DNA of 64,000 nucleotides from contig NZ_SPQT01000015.1 of the NCBI RefSeq assembly GCF_004571025.1, positions 1 through 64,000 on the forward strand. Reading direction: 5' to 3'. How positions within the stretch are numbered: the stretch's first letter is position 1; every line of letters begins with the position of its first letter. This stretch comes from Bradyrhizobium niftali. Its GTDB lineage: Bacteria > Pseudomonadota > Alphaproteobacteria > Rhizobiales > Xanthobacteraceae. The notes under the pieces were generated by a model. That model was not told where the DNA came from. It made no database searches and saw only the letters and a list, made by a program, of their open reading frames with translations. Below, in pieces: positions 8,702-17,171 of the stretch. Both the position numbers and the translations under genes were made by a program.

Positions 8702-10126
8702 ATGTCCGTCGCACAACTTGCCGTACTGGACACCGGATCCAACCGGACGCTCGCCGAACGCCTGATCGACCAGCTCGCCGACCGCATCGGCGGCCTCGGC
8801 GTGGAGCTCGCCGACATTGCCGGCAACGTCCAGGAAGTCGCAAACCGCGTCGCGAACCAGTCGGAACGGTTCCATCACCTCCAGGAGACGGCCCAGACGA
8901 TGGTCTCGGCCAACCACGACATCGCCAATGCGTCGCAGGCTGTGCAAACGACGACGTCCGCTGCGGTCGGCGAGATCGCGCAGTCGCGCGGCGCGGTCGA
9001 TACCGCCGTCAGCCACATCTCCGAGCTTGTCGCCGCCGTGGGGCGGATCGAAGCGCGCTTGAGCGCGGTCGGCTCGGCGCTGGCGCAGGTGGCAAAGGTA
9101 TCCGGCTCGATCGAGGCGATCGCGAAACAGACCAATCTGCTCGCTCTCAACGCCACCATCGAGGCAGCGCGGGCCGGCAATGCCGGCCGCGGCTTCGCAG
9201 TGGTCGCAAGCGAGGTGAAGAACCTCGCCGAAGCCACCCGCCAGGCCACGCACCAGATCTCCGACACCGTGCGCGATCTCGACGGCCAGATCGAAGGCCT
9301 GATCGGCGAGAGTAGCGACGCCTCGCAGCGCGCGAAGACCGCCGGCGAAGGCGCCCAGCAGATCTCCAGCATCATCTCGCGCGTCCAGCAGGGTTTCGCC
9401 TCCGTGGAAGCGGAGATCGACAGCGTCGCGCGCGCGGCGACCTCCAATCTCGGCCATTGCGATACCGTCATCAGCGAGCTCAACGAGCTCGCCAAGGGCG
9501 TCGACCTCTCCTCGCGCGATCTCAAGAGCGCCGATCAGAGGGTGACGAAGCTGCTCGACACCTCCGAAGGCCTGATCGCGATGATCGCCGACAGCGGCGT
9601 GGAGACGTCGGACGCGCCGCTGATCCGCGCGGTCGTCGAGACCGCCAGGCAGATCTCGGCCGAGTTCGAGGCCGCGATCGATCGCGGCGAGATCACGCTC
9701 GACCAGCTCATGGACGAGAAGTACCGGGAAATTCCCGGCACCGATCCAAAGCAGTATCTCACCAGCTACGTCGACTTCACCGACCGCGTGCTGCCCGCCA
9801 TCCAGGACCCGATCCAGAAATCCGACCCCCGCATCGTTTTCTGCGTCGCCTGGGCCAGGGGCGGCTACCTGCCGACCCACAATCCGAACTACCGCCTGCC
9901 GCAGGGCAAGGACCCGGTCTGGAACAACGCCAATTGCCGCAACCGCCGCCTGTTCAACGACCGCGCGGTGAAGAAGGTCGCTGCGAACACCAAGCCGTTC
10001 CTGCTCCAGACCTATCGCCGCGACATGGGCGGCGGGCAGTTCGTGCTGATGAAGGACCTGTCCTCGCCGATCATGGTCCGCGGCAAGCACTGGGGCGCGT
10101 TCCGGATGGGCTTCCGGCACGGCTGA
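8702..10126 (+). CDS. Soluble methyl-accepting chemotaxis protein with C-terminal sensor-like domain
   Basis: A 474-residue chemoreceptor without transmembrane helices. The coiled-coil signalling domain spans about residues 20-290, with tip NLLALNATIEAARAGNAGRG at about 144-163. From about residue 305 it shares a domain with the upstream receptor: GTDPKQYLTSYVDFTDRVLP, then YLPTHNPNYRLPQGKDPVW, NRRLFNDRA, YRRDMGGGQ and GKHWGAFRMGF. It lacks the PilZ insert of its neighbour. The gap of 120 bp between the two genes contains a small GTGCA/TGCAC inverted repeat. No cheA, cheW or other che gene is nearby. The ligand is unknown. Confidence 0.9.
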   Translation: MSVAQLAVLDTGSNRTLAERLIDQLADRIGGLGVELADIAGNVQEVANRVANQSERFHHLQETAQTMVSANHDIANASQAVQTTTSAAVGEIAQSRGAVDTAVSHISELVAAVGRIEARLSAVGSALAQVAKVSGSIEAIAKQTNLLALNATIEAARAGNAGRGFAVVASEVKNLAEATRQATHQISDTVRDLDGQIEGLIGESSDASQRAKTAGEGAQQISSIISRVQQGFASVEAEIDSVARAATSNLGHCDTVISELNELAKGVDLSSRDLKSADQRVTKLLDTSEGLIAMIADSGVETSDAPLIRAVVETARQISAEFEAAIDRGEITLDQLMDEKYREIPGTDPKQYLTSYVDFTDRVLPAIQDPIQKSDPRIVFCVAWARGGYLPTHNPNYRLPQGKDPVWNNANCRNRRLFNDRAVKKVAANTKPFLLQTYRRDMGGGQFVLMKDLSSPIMVRGKHWGAFRMGFRHG

Positions 10127-10241
10127 CGACCGCTCCTGCGGCCCTCACATCAAAATCTGAAAAACAACCCCATGCACAGTAGCCGGGGCGTGAGGAATCA
10201 ATGGCTTGCGCCTCATCGCACGCAAGGCGCCTGACGAACCC

Positions 10242-10271
10242 TTGACCCGTCGGGCAAAACAGGGATAGAAT
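10242..10271 (+). promoter_or_regulatory. Predicted sigma-70-like promoter for the D-threonine aldolase-type gene
   Basis: TTGACC at 10242-10247 and TAGAAT at 10266-10271 are separated by 18 bp. This is the best promoter match in the 375 bp gap before the next gene. If used, it gives a leader of about 220 nt. I found no known riboswitch in that leader and nothing else coding. Confidence 0.45.
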
Positions 10272-10501
10272 ACCAATATTCCGAAATCGTACTTGCAGCA
10301 GAGGGGCTGCTCACCGCACGAGTCCTGCGTCTGCCCCGGAGCAGATCAGCGACGGGTCCTGGCGCGAGCCCTTCTCACGTTGCTCGTCGACCTTTGCAGC
10401 CGAGCGTCGAAGCCGCCAGCACTGGTGCGACGGCCGTTGTTGCCATAGAAAGGCTGCCGCATATTCGGGGCGCGAGCCCGAACACAATCAGCTGGTTTTC
10501 G

Positions 10502-11638
10502 ATGTCCCTTCCACCCACCCAAATCGGCGCGCCGCTTTCCGAGATCGATACACCGGCGCTGATCATCGACCTCGACGCCTTCGAGCGCAATCTCGACACG
10601 ATGGCGACAGCGGTCGGCAAGCTCGGCGTTCGGTTGCGTCCGCATGCGAAGACCCATAAGTCGCCGATCATCGCGGCCAAGCAGATCGCGCGCGGCGCGG
10701 TTGGCATGTGTTGCCAGAAGGTTGCCGAGGCCGAGATCCTGGTGGCGGGCGGGGTGAGTGACGTCCTCGTCAGCAATGAGGTCGTGGGTCTGCGGAAGCT
10801 GGAACGGCTCGCGTCCCTCGCGCGCCACGCGCGCATCAGCGTTTGCGTCGACAATTCGATCGTTCTTGAGCAACTGGCGCTCGCCGCGGAACGGGCCGGC
10901 TCGCAGATCGAAGTCCTGGTCGAGGTCGACGTCGGTGCCGGTCGCTGCGGCGTCAGGCCGGGGCCAGCCGCAGCCGGCCTGGCGCGGCAGGCGGCGGGTT
11001 CGCGCTTCCTGTCGTTCGGCGGCTTACAGGCCTACCACGGCTCCGCCCAGCACTTGCGCACGCCGGAGGAGCGGCGCGCTGCCATCGCCAGTGCCGCGAA
11101 CGCGACCATGGAAACACTTCGCGTCCTCAAGGAGGCAGGCTTTCAATGCCGGACGATTGGAGGCGCGGGAACCGGGACGTTCGAACTCGAAGGCGCTAGC
11201 GGCGTCTGGAACGAATTGCAGGCCGGCTCCTATATTTTCATGGACGCCGACTACGCGAAAAACGTCGCCGACGGGACGCGCAATGCCAACCTGTTTGAGC
11301 ATGCGCTGTTCGTGATCGCGACCGTGATGAGCACTCCCTCCGGCGAACGCGCGGTCATCGATGCGGGCCACAAGGCCCTGTCAAACGACAGCGGATTTCC
11401 GGTTGTGCTGGGCCGGCCCGACCTGCGCTATCATCGGCCCTCTGACGAGCACGGCCTGCTCGACTTCGACAGCGCTTCGTCACGGCTGGCGATTGGCGAC
11501 AAGGTGACGCTCATCCCGGGTCATTGCGACCCGACCGTCAATCTCTACGACTGGTATGTCGGCGTGCGCGGCTTCAATAAACCGGACGCCCGCGTGGAGG
11601 CGCTTTGGCCGATCGCGGCGCGGGGCGCGGTCACCTGA
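10502..11638 (+). CDS. D-threonine aldolase / 3-hydroxy-D-aspartate aldolase-type PLP enzyme
   Basis: A 378-residue fold-type III (alanine-racemase-like) PLP enzyme of the DSD1/D-threonine aldolase group. The PLP lysine is expected in RPHAKTHKS at about residue 50, the phosphate-binding part in GGAGTGTFE, and the metal site in PGHCDPTVNLYDW, with His341 and Asp343. The H-x-D pair is the pattern of D-threonine aldolase, whereas D-serine dehydratase uses H-x-C, so aldol cleavage of a D-3-hydroxyamino acid to glycine plus aldehyde or glyoxylate is more likely. The frame is open to 10394, but MSLPPTQIGAPLSEIDTPAL is the natural beginning. The gene stands alone; no beta-hydroxyaspartate-cycle partners are adjacent. 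Confidence 0.85.
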   Translation: MSLPPTQIGAPLSEIDTPALIIDLDAFERNLDTMATAVGKLGVRLRPHAKTHKSPIIAAKQIARGAVGMCCQKVAEAEILVAGGVSDVLVSNEVVGLRKLERLASLARHARISVCVDNSIVLEQLALAAERAGSQIEVLVEVDVGAGRCGVRPGPAAAGLARQAAGSRFLSFGGLQAYHGSAQHLRTPEERRAAIASAANATMETLRVLKEAGFQCRTIGGAGTGTFELEGASGVWNELQAGSYIFMDADYAKNVADGTRNANLFEHALFVIATVMSTPSGERAVIDAGHKALSNDSGFPVVLGRPDLRYHRPSDEHGLLDFDSASSRLAIGDKVTLIPGHCDPTVNLYDWYVGVRGFNKPDARVEALWPIAARGAVT

Positions 11639-11658
11639 CATACTCACGGCGCAGTGCC

Positions 11659-11750
11659 GTAGGGTGGGTAAAGCGAAGCGTGCCCACGTGTCTATTGCTG
11701 TCTTGCAAAGTTCGTGGGCACGGCGCAAGTGCGCCTTTGCCCACCCTACA
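11659..11750. repeat. Palindromic intergenic repeat, family F
   Basis: GTAGGGTGGGTAAAGCGAAG and, about 75 bp on, the complementary GCGCCTTTGCCCACCCTAC form the arms. The inner parts, GCGTGCCCAC and GTGGGCACGGCGC, also pair. Only one full copy is in the window. Confidence 0.7.
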
Positions 11751-12194
11751 ATTCCGGACTCGCGAAGAGAGACCCCTCACCCTAGTGAGGTTGTATCCCC
11801 CAGCGGTGTTGCCCTCTCCCGCAAGGGGAGCGGGCACAACAATGGCCAGCCGCGATTAATCCCGTCGAACGTAGCCGCGATCGCCGCCCGACTTTCCCAA
11901 ACGCACGAGTTTCGTCATCGCATGATTTTGCGCGTTCGCACGGTCATCTGCAGCGATCGACGATGCATACGACGAAAATGCGCCAAAACATGACGATTAT
12001 CATATCAATTAGCCCAAAACCGTTGCAGCGATCGCCGCACAAATTCGTGAACGTCATGGCCTGACGCTTCGGTCGCGCAAATATGCATTGCCAGGAATTT
12101 CGACGCTTCATCGGTTCGCGTCGTTATGATTATGGTCGCGCGGAAATTTCGTCGGCTTGATCGCCGCAAGCGATCGTCGAGCAAGGGGATGCAT
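11751..12194. other. Non-coding stretch before the molybdenum oxidoreductase operon
   Basis: From 11775 to about 11840 there is a further repeat-like piece (CCCTCACCCTAGTGAGG, then CCTCTCCCGCAAGGGGAGCG). The rest, to 12194, is less GC-rich than the surroundings. It contains no ORF with recognisable similarity and must hold the operon promoter, but I could not choose a convincing -35/-10 pair. Confidence 0.5.
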
Positions 12195-12659
12195 ATGGCA
12201 ACTGTTCTCACCATCAACGGCGAAACGAAATCCTTCGACGCGCCACCGGACATGCCGCTGCTGTGGGTGCTGCGCGACATCCTCGGGATGACCGGCACCA
12301 AGTTCGGCTGCGGCATCGCGCAATGCGGCGCCTGCACGGTACATGTCGACGGCAAGGCGGTGCGCTCCTGCGTGCTGCCGGTCAGCGCGGTCGAGAACCG
12401 CACCATCACCACCATCGAGCACGTCGGCAGCACGCCTGCGGGCGCGAAGGTGCAGAAGGCCTGGTTAGAGGCCGAAGTGGTTCAGTGCGGTTACTGCCAG
12501 TCCGGCCAGATCATGTCGGCCGCGGCACTGCTGGCGGCAACGCCCAACCCCGACGATTCAGACATCGACGCCGCCATGGCCGGCAACATCTGCCGCTGCG
12601 GCACCTATGTGCGCATCCGCGAGGCCATCAAGCAGGCCGCCACCGGCCGTCAGTCGTGA
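12195..12659 (+). CDS. iorA: 2Fe-2S subunit of a xanthine-dehydrogenase-family oxidoreductase (isoquinoline 1-oxidoreductase alpha type)
   Basis: A 154-residue iron-sulfur subunit. The plant-ferredoxin-type cluster ligands are in FGCGIAQCGACTVHVDGKAV with a later Cys (VRSC). The second, all-helical cluster uses CGYCQSGQ and CRCGTYVRIREAI. It hands electrons from the molybdenum centre of the next subunit to downstream carriers. I chose ATG 12195 (MATVLTING), which follows AAGGGG. An ATG six bases earlier is also possible. It is the first gene of a three-gene operon with the molybdopterin subunit (8 bp gap) and a triheme cytochrome. Confidence 0.92.
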   Translation: MATVLTINGETKSFDAPPDMPLLWVLRDILGMTGTKFGCGIAQCGACTVHVDGKAVRSCVLPVSAVENRTITTIEHVGSTPAGAKVQKAWLEAEVVQCGYCQSGQIMSAAALLAATPNPDDSDIDAAMAGNICRCGTYVRIREAIKQAATGRQS

Positions 12660-12667
12660 GGTCCGCC

Positions 12668-14836
12668 ATGAATGCACACAACAGCATCTCCCGCCGCACG
12701 CTCCTGACCGGGGGTCTCGCCACCGGTTTCCTGCTCGCCTTCCACCTGCCGCTGCGCGCCGCCGTCAACGAGCCGGTGCAGCCGCCTGACGCGACCGACG
12801 GCAAGTTCGCGCCCAACGCCTTCATCCGCATCGACCCTGAAGGTGCGACCACGCTGGTGATGCCGCAGGTCGAGATGGGACAGGGAATCTACACTGCGAT
12901 CTCGATGATCCTGGCGGAAGAGCTCGACGCGGATTGGTCGAAAGTCCAACTGCTGCACGCGCCGGCCAACGAAAAGCTCTACGGCAATCCGATTTTCATC
13001 ATTCAGGCGACCGGTGGCTCCACATCGGTCCGGGCATTCTGGAAGCCGCTGCGTGAGGCTGGCGCCAGCGCGCGTGCCATGCTGGTGCAGGCTGCAGCTG
13101 CGCAATGGAACGTCGATCCCGCCAGTTGCACGACGTCGAAGGGCGAGGTGACCCACAAGGCGAGCGGCCGGACGCTCTCCTATGGCGCGCTTGCGGCTGC
13201 CGCGAGCGGCCAGACGCCGCCCAAGGACGTCCCGCTCAAGGACCCCAAGGATTTCGTCTATATCGGCCAGCCGTTCAAGCGGCTCGATACGCCCGAGAAG
13301 GTCAACGGCAAGGCGGTCTACGGCATCGACGCCATCGTGCCGAACATGAAGTTCGCAACGCTGGCGCAGTGCCCGGTTTTCGGTGGCAAGGTCGGCAAGG
13401 TCGATGATCGTGCCGCGAAGAAGATTCCGGGCGTGCGAAAGATCGTCGTGCTCGACGATCTCGTCGCCGTCGTCGGCGATCACATGTGGGCGGCGAAAAA
13501 AGGCCTGGACGCGCTCGACATCGCGTGGAACGAGGGACCGAACGCAAAGATCAATTCGAAAGCGATTTGGGACGATTTGCGCGCCGCCAGCGCAAAGGAC
13601 GGCGTGGTCGCCAAATCCACCGGCGACATCGCCAAGGGCCTCGCGAGCGGCGAAAAACTCGAAGCTTCGTTCGAGCTGCCGTTTCTCGCCCACGCAACGA
13701 TGGAGCCGTTGAACGCCACGGTGCATTGCACGCCCGATTCCTGCGAAATCTGGACCGGAACGCAGATCATGGCGCGCGTGCAGTCGGAGGCGGCAAAGGC
13801 GGCCGGGCTCCCGGTCGAGAAGGTGACCGTCAACAATCACCTGCTGGGCGGCGGCTTCGGCCGCAAGCTCGAGCCTGACATGGTGGTCGCGGCCGTTCGC
13901 ATCGCCAAAGAGGTCGACGGGCCGGTCAAGGTCGTGTGGACCCGCGAGGAGGACATTCAGCACGACATCTACCGACCGGTCTATCGCGATACGATCGCAG
14001 CGACCTTGTCGGCCGGCAAGATCGTCGGCTGGAAATACAAGATTGCCGGCGCTGCGATCATCGCGCGCTGGCTGCCGCCGGCCTTCCAGAAGGGCATCGA
14101 TATCGACGCGATCGACAGCGCCACCGACGTGCCCTACGACATCCCGAATGTCCACGTCGAATATGTGCGGGCCGAACCGCCGGCGATACCAACGGGGTTC
14201 TGGCGCGGGGTCGGGCCCAACAACAACGTGTTTGCGGTCGAATGCTTCATCGACGAACTGGCGCGCAAGGCGGGCAAGGACCCGGTCGAGTTTCGCCGTG
14301 GAATGCTGGCCAATCAACCACGCTTCCTGTCCGTCCTCAATCTTGCGGCAGAGAAAGCCAATTGGGGTCAACCCTTGCCGGCGCGCGTCGGGCGCGGCGT
14401 GTGCTTGCAGCCGTCCTTCGGCAGTTTCATCGCAACCGTTGTGGAAGCTGAGGTCGACGAGCAAGGCGAGATCAATCTACGCCGTGCGACCTCGGTGGTG
14501 GATACCGGCATCGCCGTCAATCCCGATACGATCGTGGCTCAGGTCGAGGGCGGGCTGATCTTCGGCCTTACCGCCGCGCTCTACGGCGAGATCACCATCG
14601 ACAAGGGGCGGGTGCAGCAGTCGAACTTCCACGACTACCGCATGATGCGCATCAACGAGACGCCCAAGATCGAGGTTCACGTCGTTAGGAGCGGCGAGGC
14701 ACCCGGCGGAATTGGCGAGACCGGCACGACGGCGGGACCGCCGGCGCTGCGCAACGCGATTTACGCCGCAACCGGCGTGGCGCTGCGGCGCCTGCCGATC
14801 GACCGGAAACTGCTGGCTGCGGGGAGGAAGGCATGA
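12668..14836 (+). CDS. iorB: Molybdopterin-binding subunit of a xanthine-dehydrogenase-family oxidoreductase (isoquinoline 1-oxidoreductase beta type)
   Basis: A 722-residue catalytic subunit that hydroxylates N-heterocycles or oxidises aldehydes in related enzymes. The N terminus has a Tat signal (SISRRTLLTGGLATGFLLAF), so the enzyme is probably assembled in the cytoplasm and exported with its iron-sulfur partner. Molybdopterin-binding pieces seen are QVEMGQGIYTA, NNHLLGGGFGRKLEPD and GFWRGVGPNNN. The conserved catalytic Glu lies in GGIGETGTTAGPPALRNA near the C terminus. The frame is open upstream through iorA, but the start at 12668 carries the signal. The last four bases overlap the cytochrome start (ATGA, 14833-14836). 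The true substrate cannot be told from sequence. Confidence 0.92.
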   Translation: MNAHNSISRRTLLTGGLATGFLLAFHLPLRAAVNEPVQPPDATDGKFAPNAFIRIDPEGATTLVMPQVEMGQGIYTAISMILAEELDADWSKVQLLHAPANEKLYGNPIFIIQATGGSTSVRAFWKPLREAGASARAMLVQAAAAQWNVDPASCTTSKGEVTHKASGRTLSYGALAAAASGQTPPKDVPLKDPKDFVYIGQPFKRLDTPEKVNGKAVYGIDAIVPNMKFATLAQCPVFGGKVGKVDDRAAKKIPGVRKIVVLDDLVAVVGDHMWAAKKGLDALDIAWNEGPNAKINSKAIWDDLRAASAKDGVVAKSTGDIAKGLASGEKLEASFELPFLAHATMEPLNATVHCTPDSCEIWTGTQIMARVQSEAAKAAGLPVEKVTVNNHLLGGGFGRKLEPDMVVAAVRIAKEVDGPVKVVWTREEDIQHDIYRPVYRDTIAATLSAGKIVGWKYKIAGAAIIARWLPPAFQKGIDIDAIDSATDVPYDIPNVHVEYVRAEPPAIPTGFWRGVGPNNNVFAVECFIDELARKAGKDPVEFRRGMLANQPRFLSVLNLAAEKANWGQPLPARVGRGVCLQPSFGSFIATVVEAEVDEQGEINLRRATSVVDTGIAVNPDTIVAQVEGGLIFGLTAALYGEITIDKGRVQQSNFHDYRMMRINETPKIEVHVVRSGEAPGGIGETGTTAGPPALRNAIYAATGVALRRLPIDRKLLAAGRKA

Positions 14837-16176
14837 GCGGCAAGATGCGCATCCTCGCGAGCCTCATTGTGATCGCCATCGTCGCGGTGGCGCTCGGCGT
14901 CTTCATCATCCGCGGGCCCGGCCCGCTCGACTTCGCCGGCGGCAAGAAAGTGGCGCTGGCGGATTATCGCGCCGGCAAGCCGACCGGCGTGCCGGCCAAG
15001 CTCGAGAAGGCGAGCCTGATCGAGCGCGGCGAGTATCTGGCGAAGGCGGCCGACTGCATGGTCTGCCACACCAAGCCGGGCGAGAAGGACTATTCCGGCG
15101 GGCTCGCCTTCAAGCTGCCGTTCGGCACGCTCTATTCCACCAACATCACGCCGGACAAGGACACCGGCATCGGCAATTACAGCGACCAGGATTTTCTGAA
15201 CGCGGTCCAGCACGGCAAGCGCAATGACGGCGCGCGGCTCTATCCGGCGATGCCCTATACGTCCTACACCTTCATGACCGACGAGGACGTGCTGGCGGTG
15301 AAGGCGTACCTGTTCAGCCTGCCGGCGGTGCGCGCGAAGGCGCCCGACAACACGCTGTCGTTCCCGTTCAACCAGCGCTGGGCGATGATCTTCTGGTCGG
15401 CCGTGTTCAATCCGGACACGCGCTTTGCACCCGATACGTCGAAGAGCCCGGAATGGAATCGCGGCGCGTATCTTGCGGAGGCGCTGGCGCATTGCGGCGA
15501 GTGCCACACGCCGCGCAATCTCGGCTTCGCGCTGGATAACCGCAAGAAGTTCGGCGGTGCCATCACGGCCGGCTGGCGTGCCTTCAACATCTCCTCCGAC
15601 AAGGCGACCGGCCTTGGCAATTGGCGCGACGAGGATCTGATCTCGTATCTGTCGCTCGGCCACGCACCTGGCCACGGCTCGGCCTCGGGTCCGATGGGCG
15701 AAGCGGTCGACCACAGCTTTAGCCAGTTCGCCCCCGAAGACATCAGCAGCATCGTTGCTTACCTCCGCAGCGTGCCGCCGGTGCCCTCGCCCGACCTGCC
15801 TGCCACCACGGCGCCGGCCGCGCCCGCCTCGCACCGCGACGGCGTCACGGCCGATGCCCGCGGCAAGAAGGTGTTCGCCAGCGCCTGCGCCAGCTGCCAC
15901 GGCTGGAGCGGCGAGAGCCCGGTGTCGCCGATGGCAACACTCACCGGCACCTGGGCCGTCAACGACCCCGCCGCCACCAACGTCGCGCAGATCGTGATCT
16001 CAGGCACCAAGCGGCATACGCCGGATGGTGCGCTGCCGATGCCGGCATTCGGCAACGCGTATACCGACGACGAGATCGCGGCAGTGGCGAACTACGTCAC
16101 GGCGCGGTTCGGCACCAAGGGCTCGAAGCTGACGGCGAAGGATGTCGCGGAGCTGAGGCAGCAGACGGCGGAGTAG
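14833..16176 (+). CDS. Membrane-anchored triheme cytochrome c
   Basis: A 447-residue protein with a single N-terminal membrane anchor (about residues 6-26) and three c-type heme sites: CMVCH (Cys75), CGECH (Cys221) and CASCH (Cys352). The layout matches the cytochrome subunits of alcohol, gluconate and aldehyde dehydrogenases that pass electrons to ubiquinone or a terminal oxidase on the outer face of the inner membrane. It is translationally coupled to the molybdopterin subunit, so it is most likely the electron acceptor of that enzyme. Heme attachment would take place in the periplasm. Internal spacing and length fit the AdhB-like family. Confidence 0.92.
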   Translation: MSGKMRILASLIVIAIVAVALGVFIIRGPGPLDFAGGKKVALADYRAGKPTGVPAKLEKASLIERGEYLAKAADCMVCHTKPGEKDYSGGLAFKLPFGTLYSTNITPDKDTGIGNYSDQDFLNAVQHGKRNDGARLYPAMPYTSYTFMTDEDVLAVKAYLFSLPAVRAKAPDNTLSFPFNQRWAMIFWSAVFNPDTRFAPDTSKSPEWNRGAYLAEALAHCGECHTPRNLGFALDNRKKFGGAITAGWRAFNISSDKATGLGNWRDEDLISYLSLGHAPGHGSASGPMGEAVDHSFSQFAPEDISSIVAYLRSVPPVPSPDLPATTAPAAPASHRDGVTADARGKKVFASACASCHGWSGESPVSPMATLTGTWAVNDPAATNVAQIVISGTKRHTPDGALPMPAFGNAYTDDEIAAVANYVTARFGTKGSKLTAKDVAELRQQTAE

Positions 16177-16230
16177 CGCGCAGCCATCTGCGGCGAGATT
16201 GATGCGCAATCGCGCGCATCAACCTCCGCC

Positions 16231-16362
16231 GTCGTCCCGGACAAGCGAAGCGCAGATCCGGGACCCATACCCACAGGGAGTAGTTTGGCGAAGACTCGGA
16301 GTGGGAGCTGTGCCCCACACTACTTCCTGTGGTTATGGGTCCCGGCCTTCGCCGGGACGACA
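16231..16362. repeat. Palindromic intergenic repeat, family C (copy 1)
   Basis: GTCGTCCCGG...CCGGGACCCATA on the left and TATGGGTCCCGGCCTTCGCC on the right can pair. It lies in the convergent gap between the triheme cytochrome gene and the next minus-strand gene. Three further copies are at 43659, 50894 and 60486. Confidence 0.75.
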
Positions 16363-16468
16363 CCGAGGGGGTACCGAGGGTGTGGCGTCGCTCTTCAACT
16401 CAACCAGAACTTCGGCGCCGCCGGCCCCGGCCGGCCGCCCTCACGCACCGGCACGATGCGATGACAGA

Positions 16469-17152
16469 CTAAAACTCAAGACCCGCCAACCTCGCCGTGA
16501 ACGGCAACATCGCCCGCTCGAACGTCGGAGGCTTGAAGCCCTTGTACTCTCGCTTGATCATCGCCTTGACCACCGCCAGATCCGGCTTGCTGTCAGGCGG
16601 TGGCACGGGGTTCTTGTCCGACCGAATGAAATCAGGTGCCGTGCCCGGCAATTTGTACAGGTTGAAATCGCTGCGGCGCGTCGCGAAGTCGGCCTGCAGG
16701 TAACCCTCCGCCATCATTGCGTCGGCCGGGGCCAGATAGAATCCGTCCTCGCGATAGGGGCCAAGCACCGAAAAGGTCCTGGAGCCTTTCGAGACACCGA
16801 CCAACTCATGGCTCAGGCGAACCAGCTCGATATCCTTACCGCCGGCCCTGATGTGGACGCGGCGCAGGGGGAGCTCCGCTGCATCCTGGGTCACGACGCT
16901 CACGAGCACGAGCACATGCTTTGCAGTCGCAGCGTACTCCTCGGCAGTCATCGGCCAAGCGAAATCGATCGCCGAGCCCCGCGCCGCCTTTGGCACCATT
17001 CGGGCCGTCTCGTTGGCAGACTTCTCCAGCCGTTCCGCGATATCGGCAGGAGACACGGCCCCCTGGGCTGGCGGCCGTGGCTTGCTCATGATCTGCGCGA
17101 GCGCATCATTCGAGAGCAGCAGCAACAGCAGGATGGCAACGAGTCTCGGCAT
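16469..17152 (-). CDS. Secreted hypothetical protein
   Basis: A 227-residue protein that I do not recognise. It has a clear Sec signal peptide (MPRLVAILLLLLLSNDALAQ) with likely cleavage after Ala19 or Gln20. The mature part is Pro-rich at first, then mixed alpha/beta with TAEEYAATAKHVLVLVSVVT and LRRVHIRAGGKDIELVRL; no membrane segment or lipobox is visible. The frame is open to 17299 but overlaps the downstream end of the ymdB-like gene, and the signal peptide fixes the start at 17152. It follows that gene by 19 bp and may be its operon partner. Probably periplasmic. Confidence 0.7.
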   Translation of the reverse strand: MPRLVAILLLLLLSNDALAQIMSKPRPPAQGAVSPADIAERLEKSANETARMVPKAARGSAIDFAWPMTAEEYAATAKHVLVLVSVVTQDAAELPLRRVHIRAGGKDIELVRLSHELVGVSKGSRTFSVLGPYREDGFYLAPADAMMAEGYLQADFATRRSDFNLYKLPGTAPDFIRSDKNPVPPPDSKPDLAVVKAMIKREYKGFKPPTFERAMLPFTARLAGLEF

Positions 17153-17171
17153 CACGGGCTCCCGGGTCAAT

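Noticed and set aside
11760..11840. Possible CRISPR-like or terminator element
   Set aside because: Only a single imperfect repeat piece; no direct repeats with regular spacers occur anywhere in the window.
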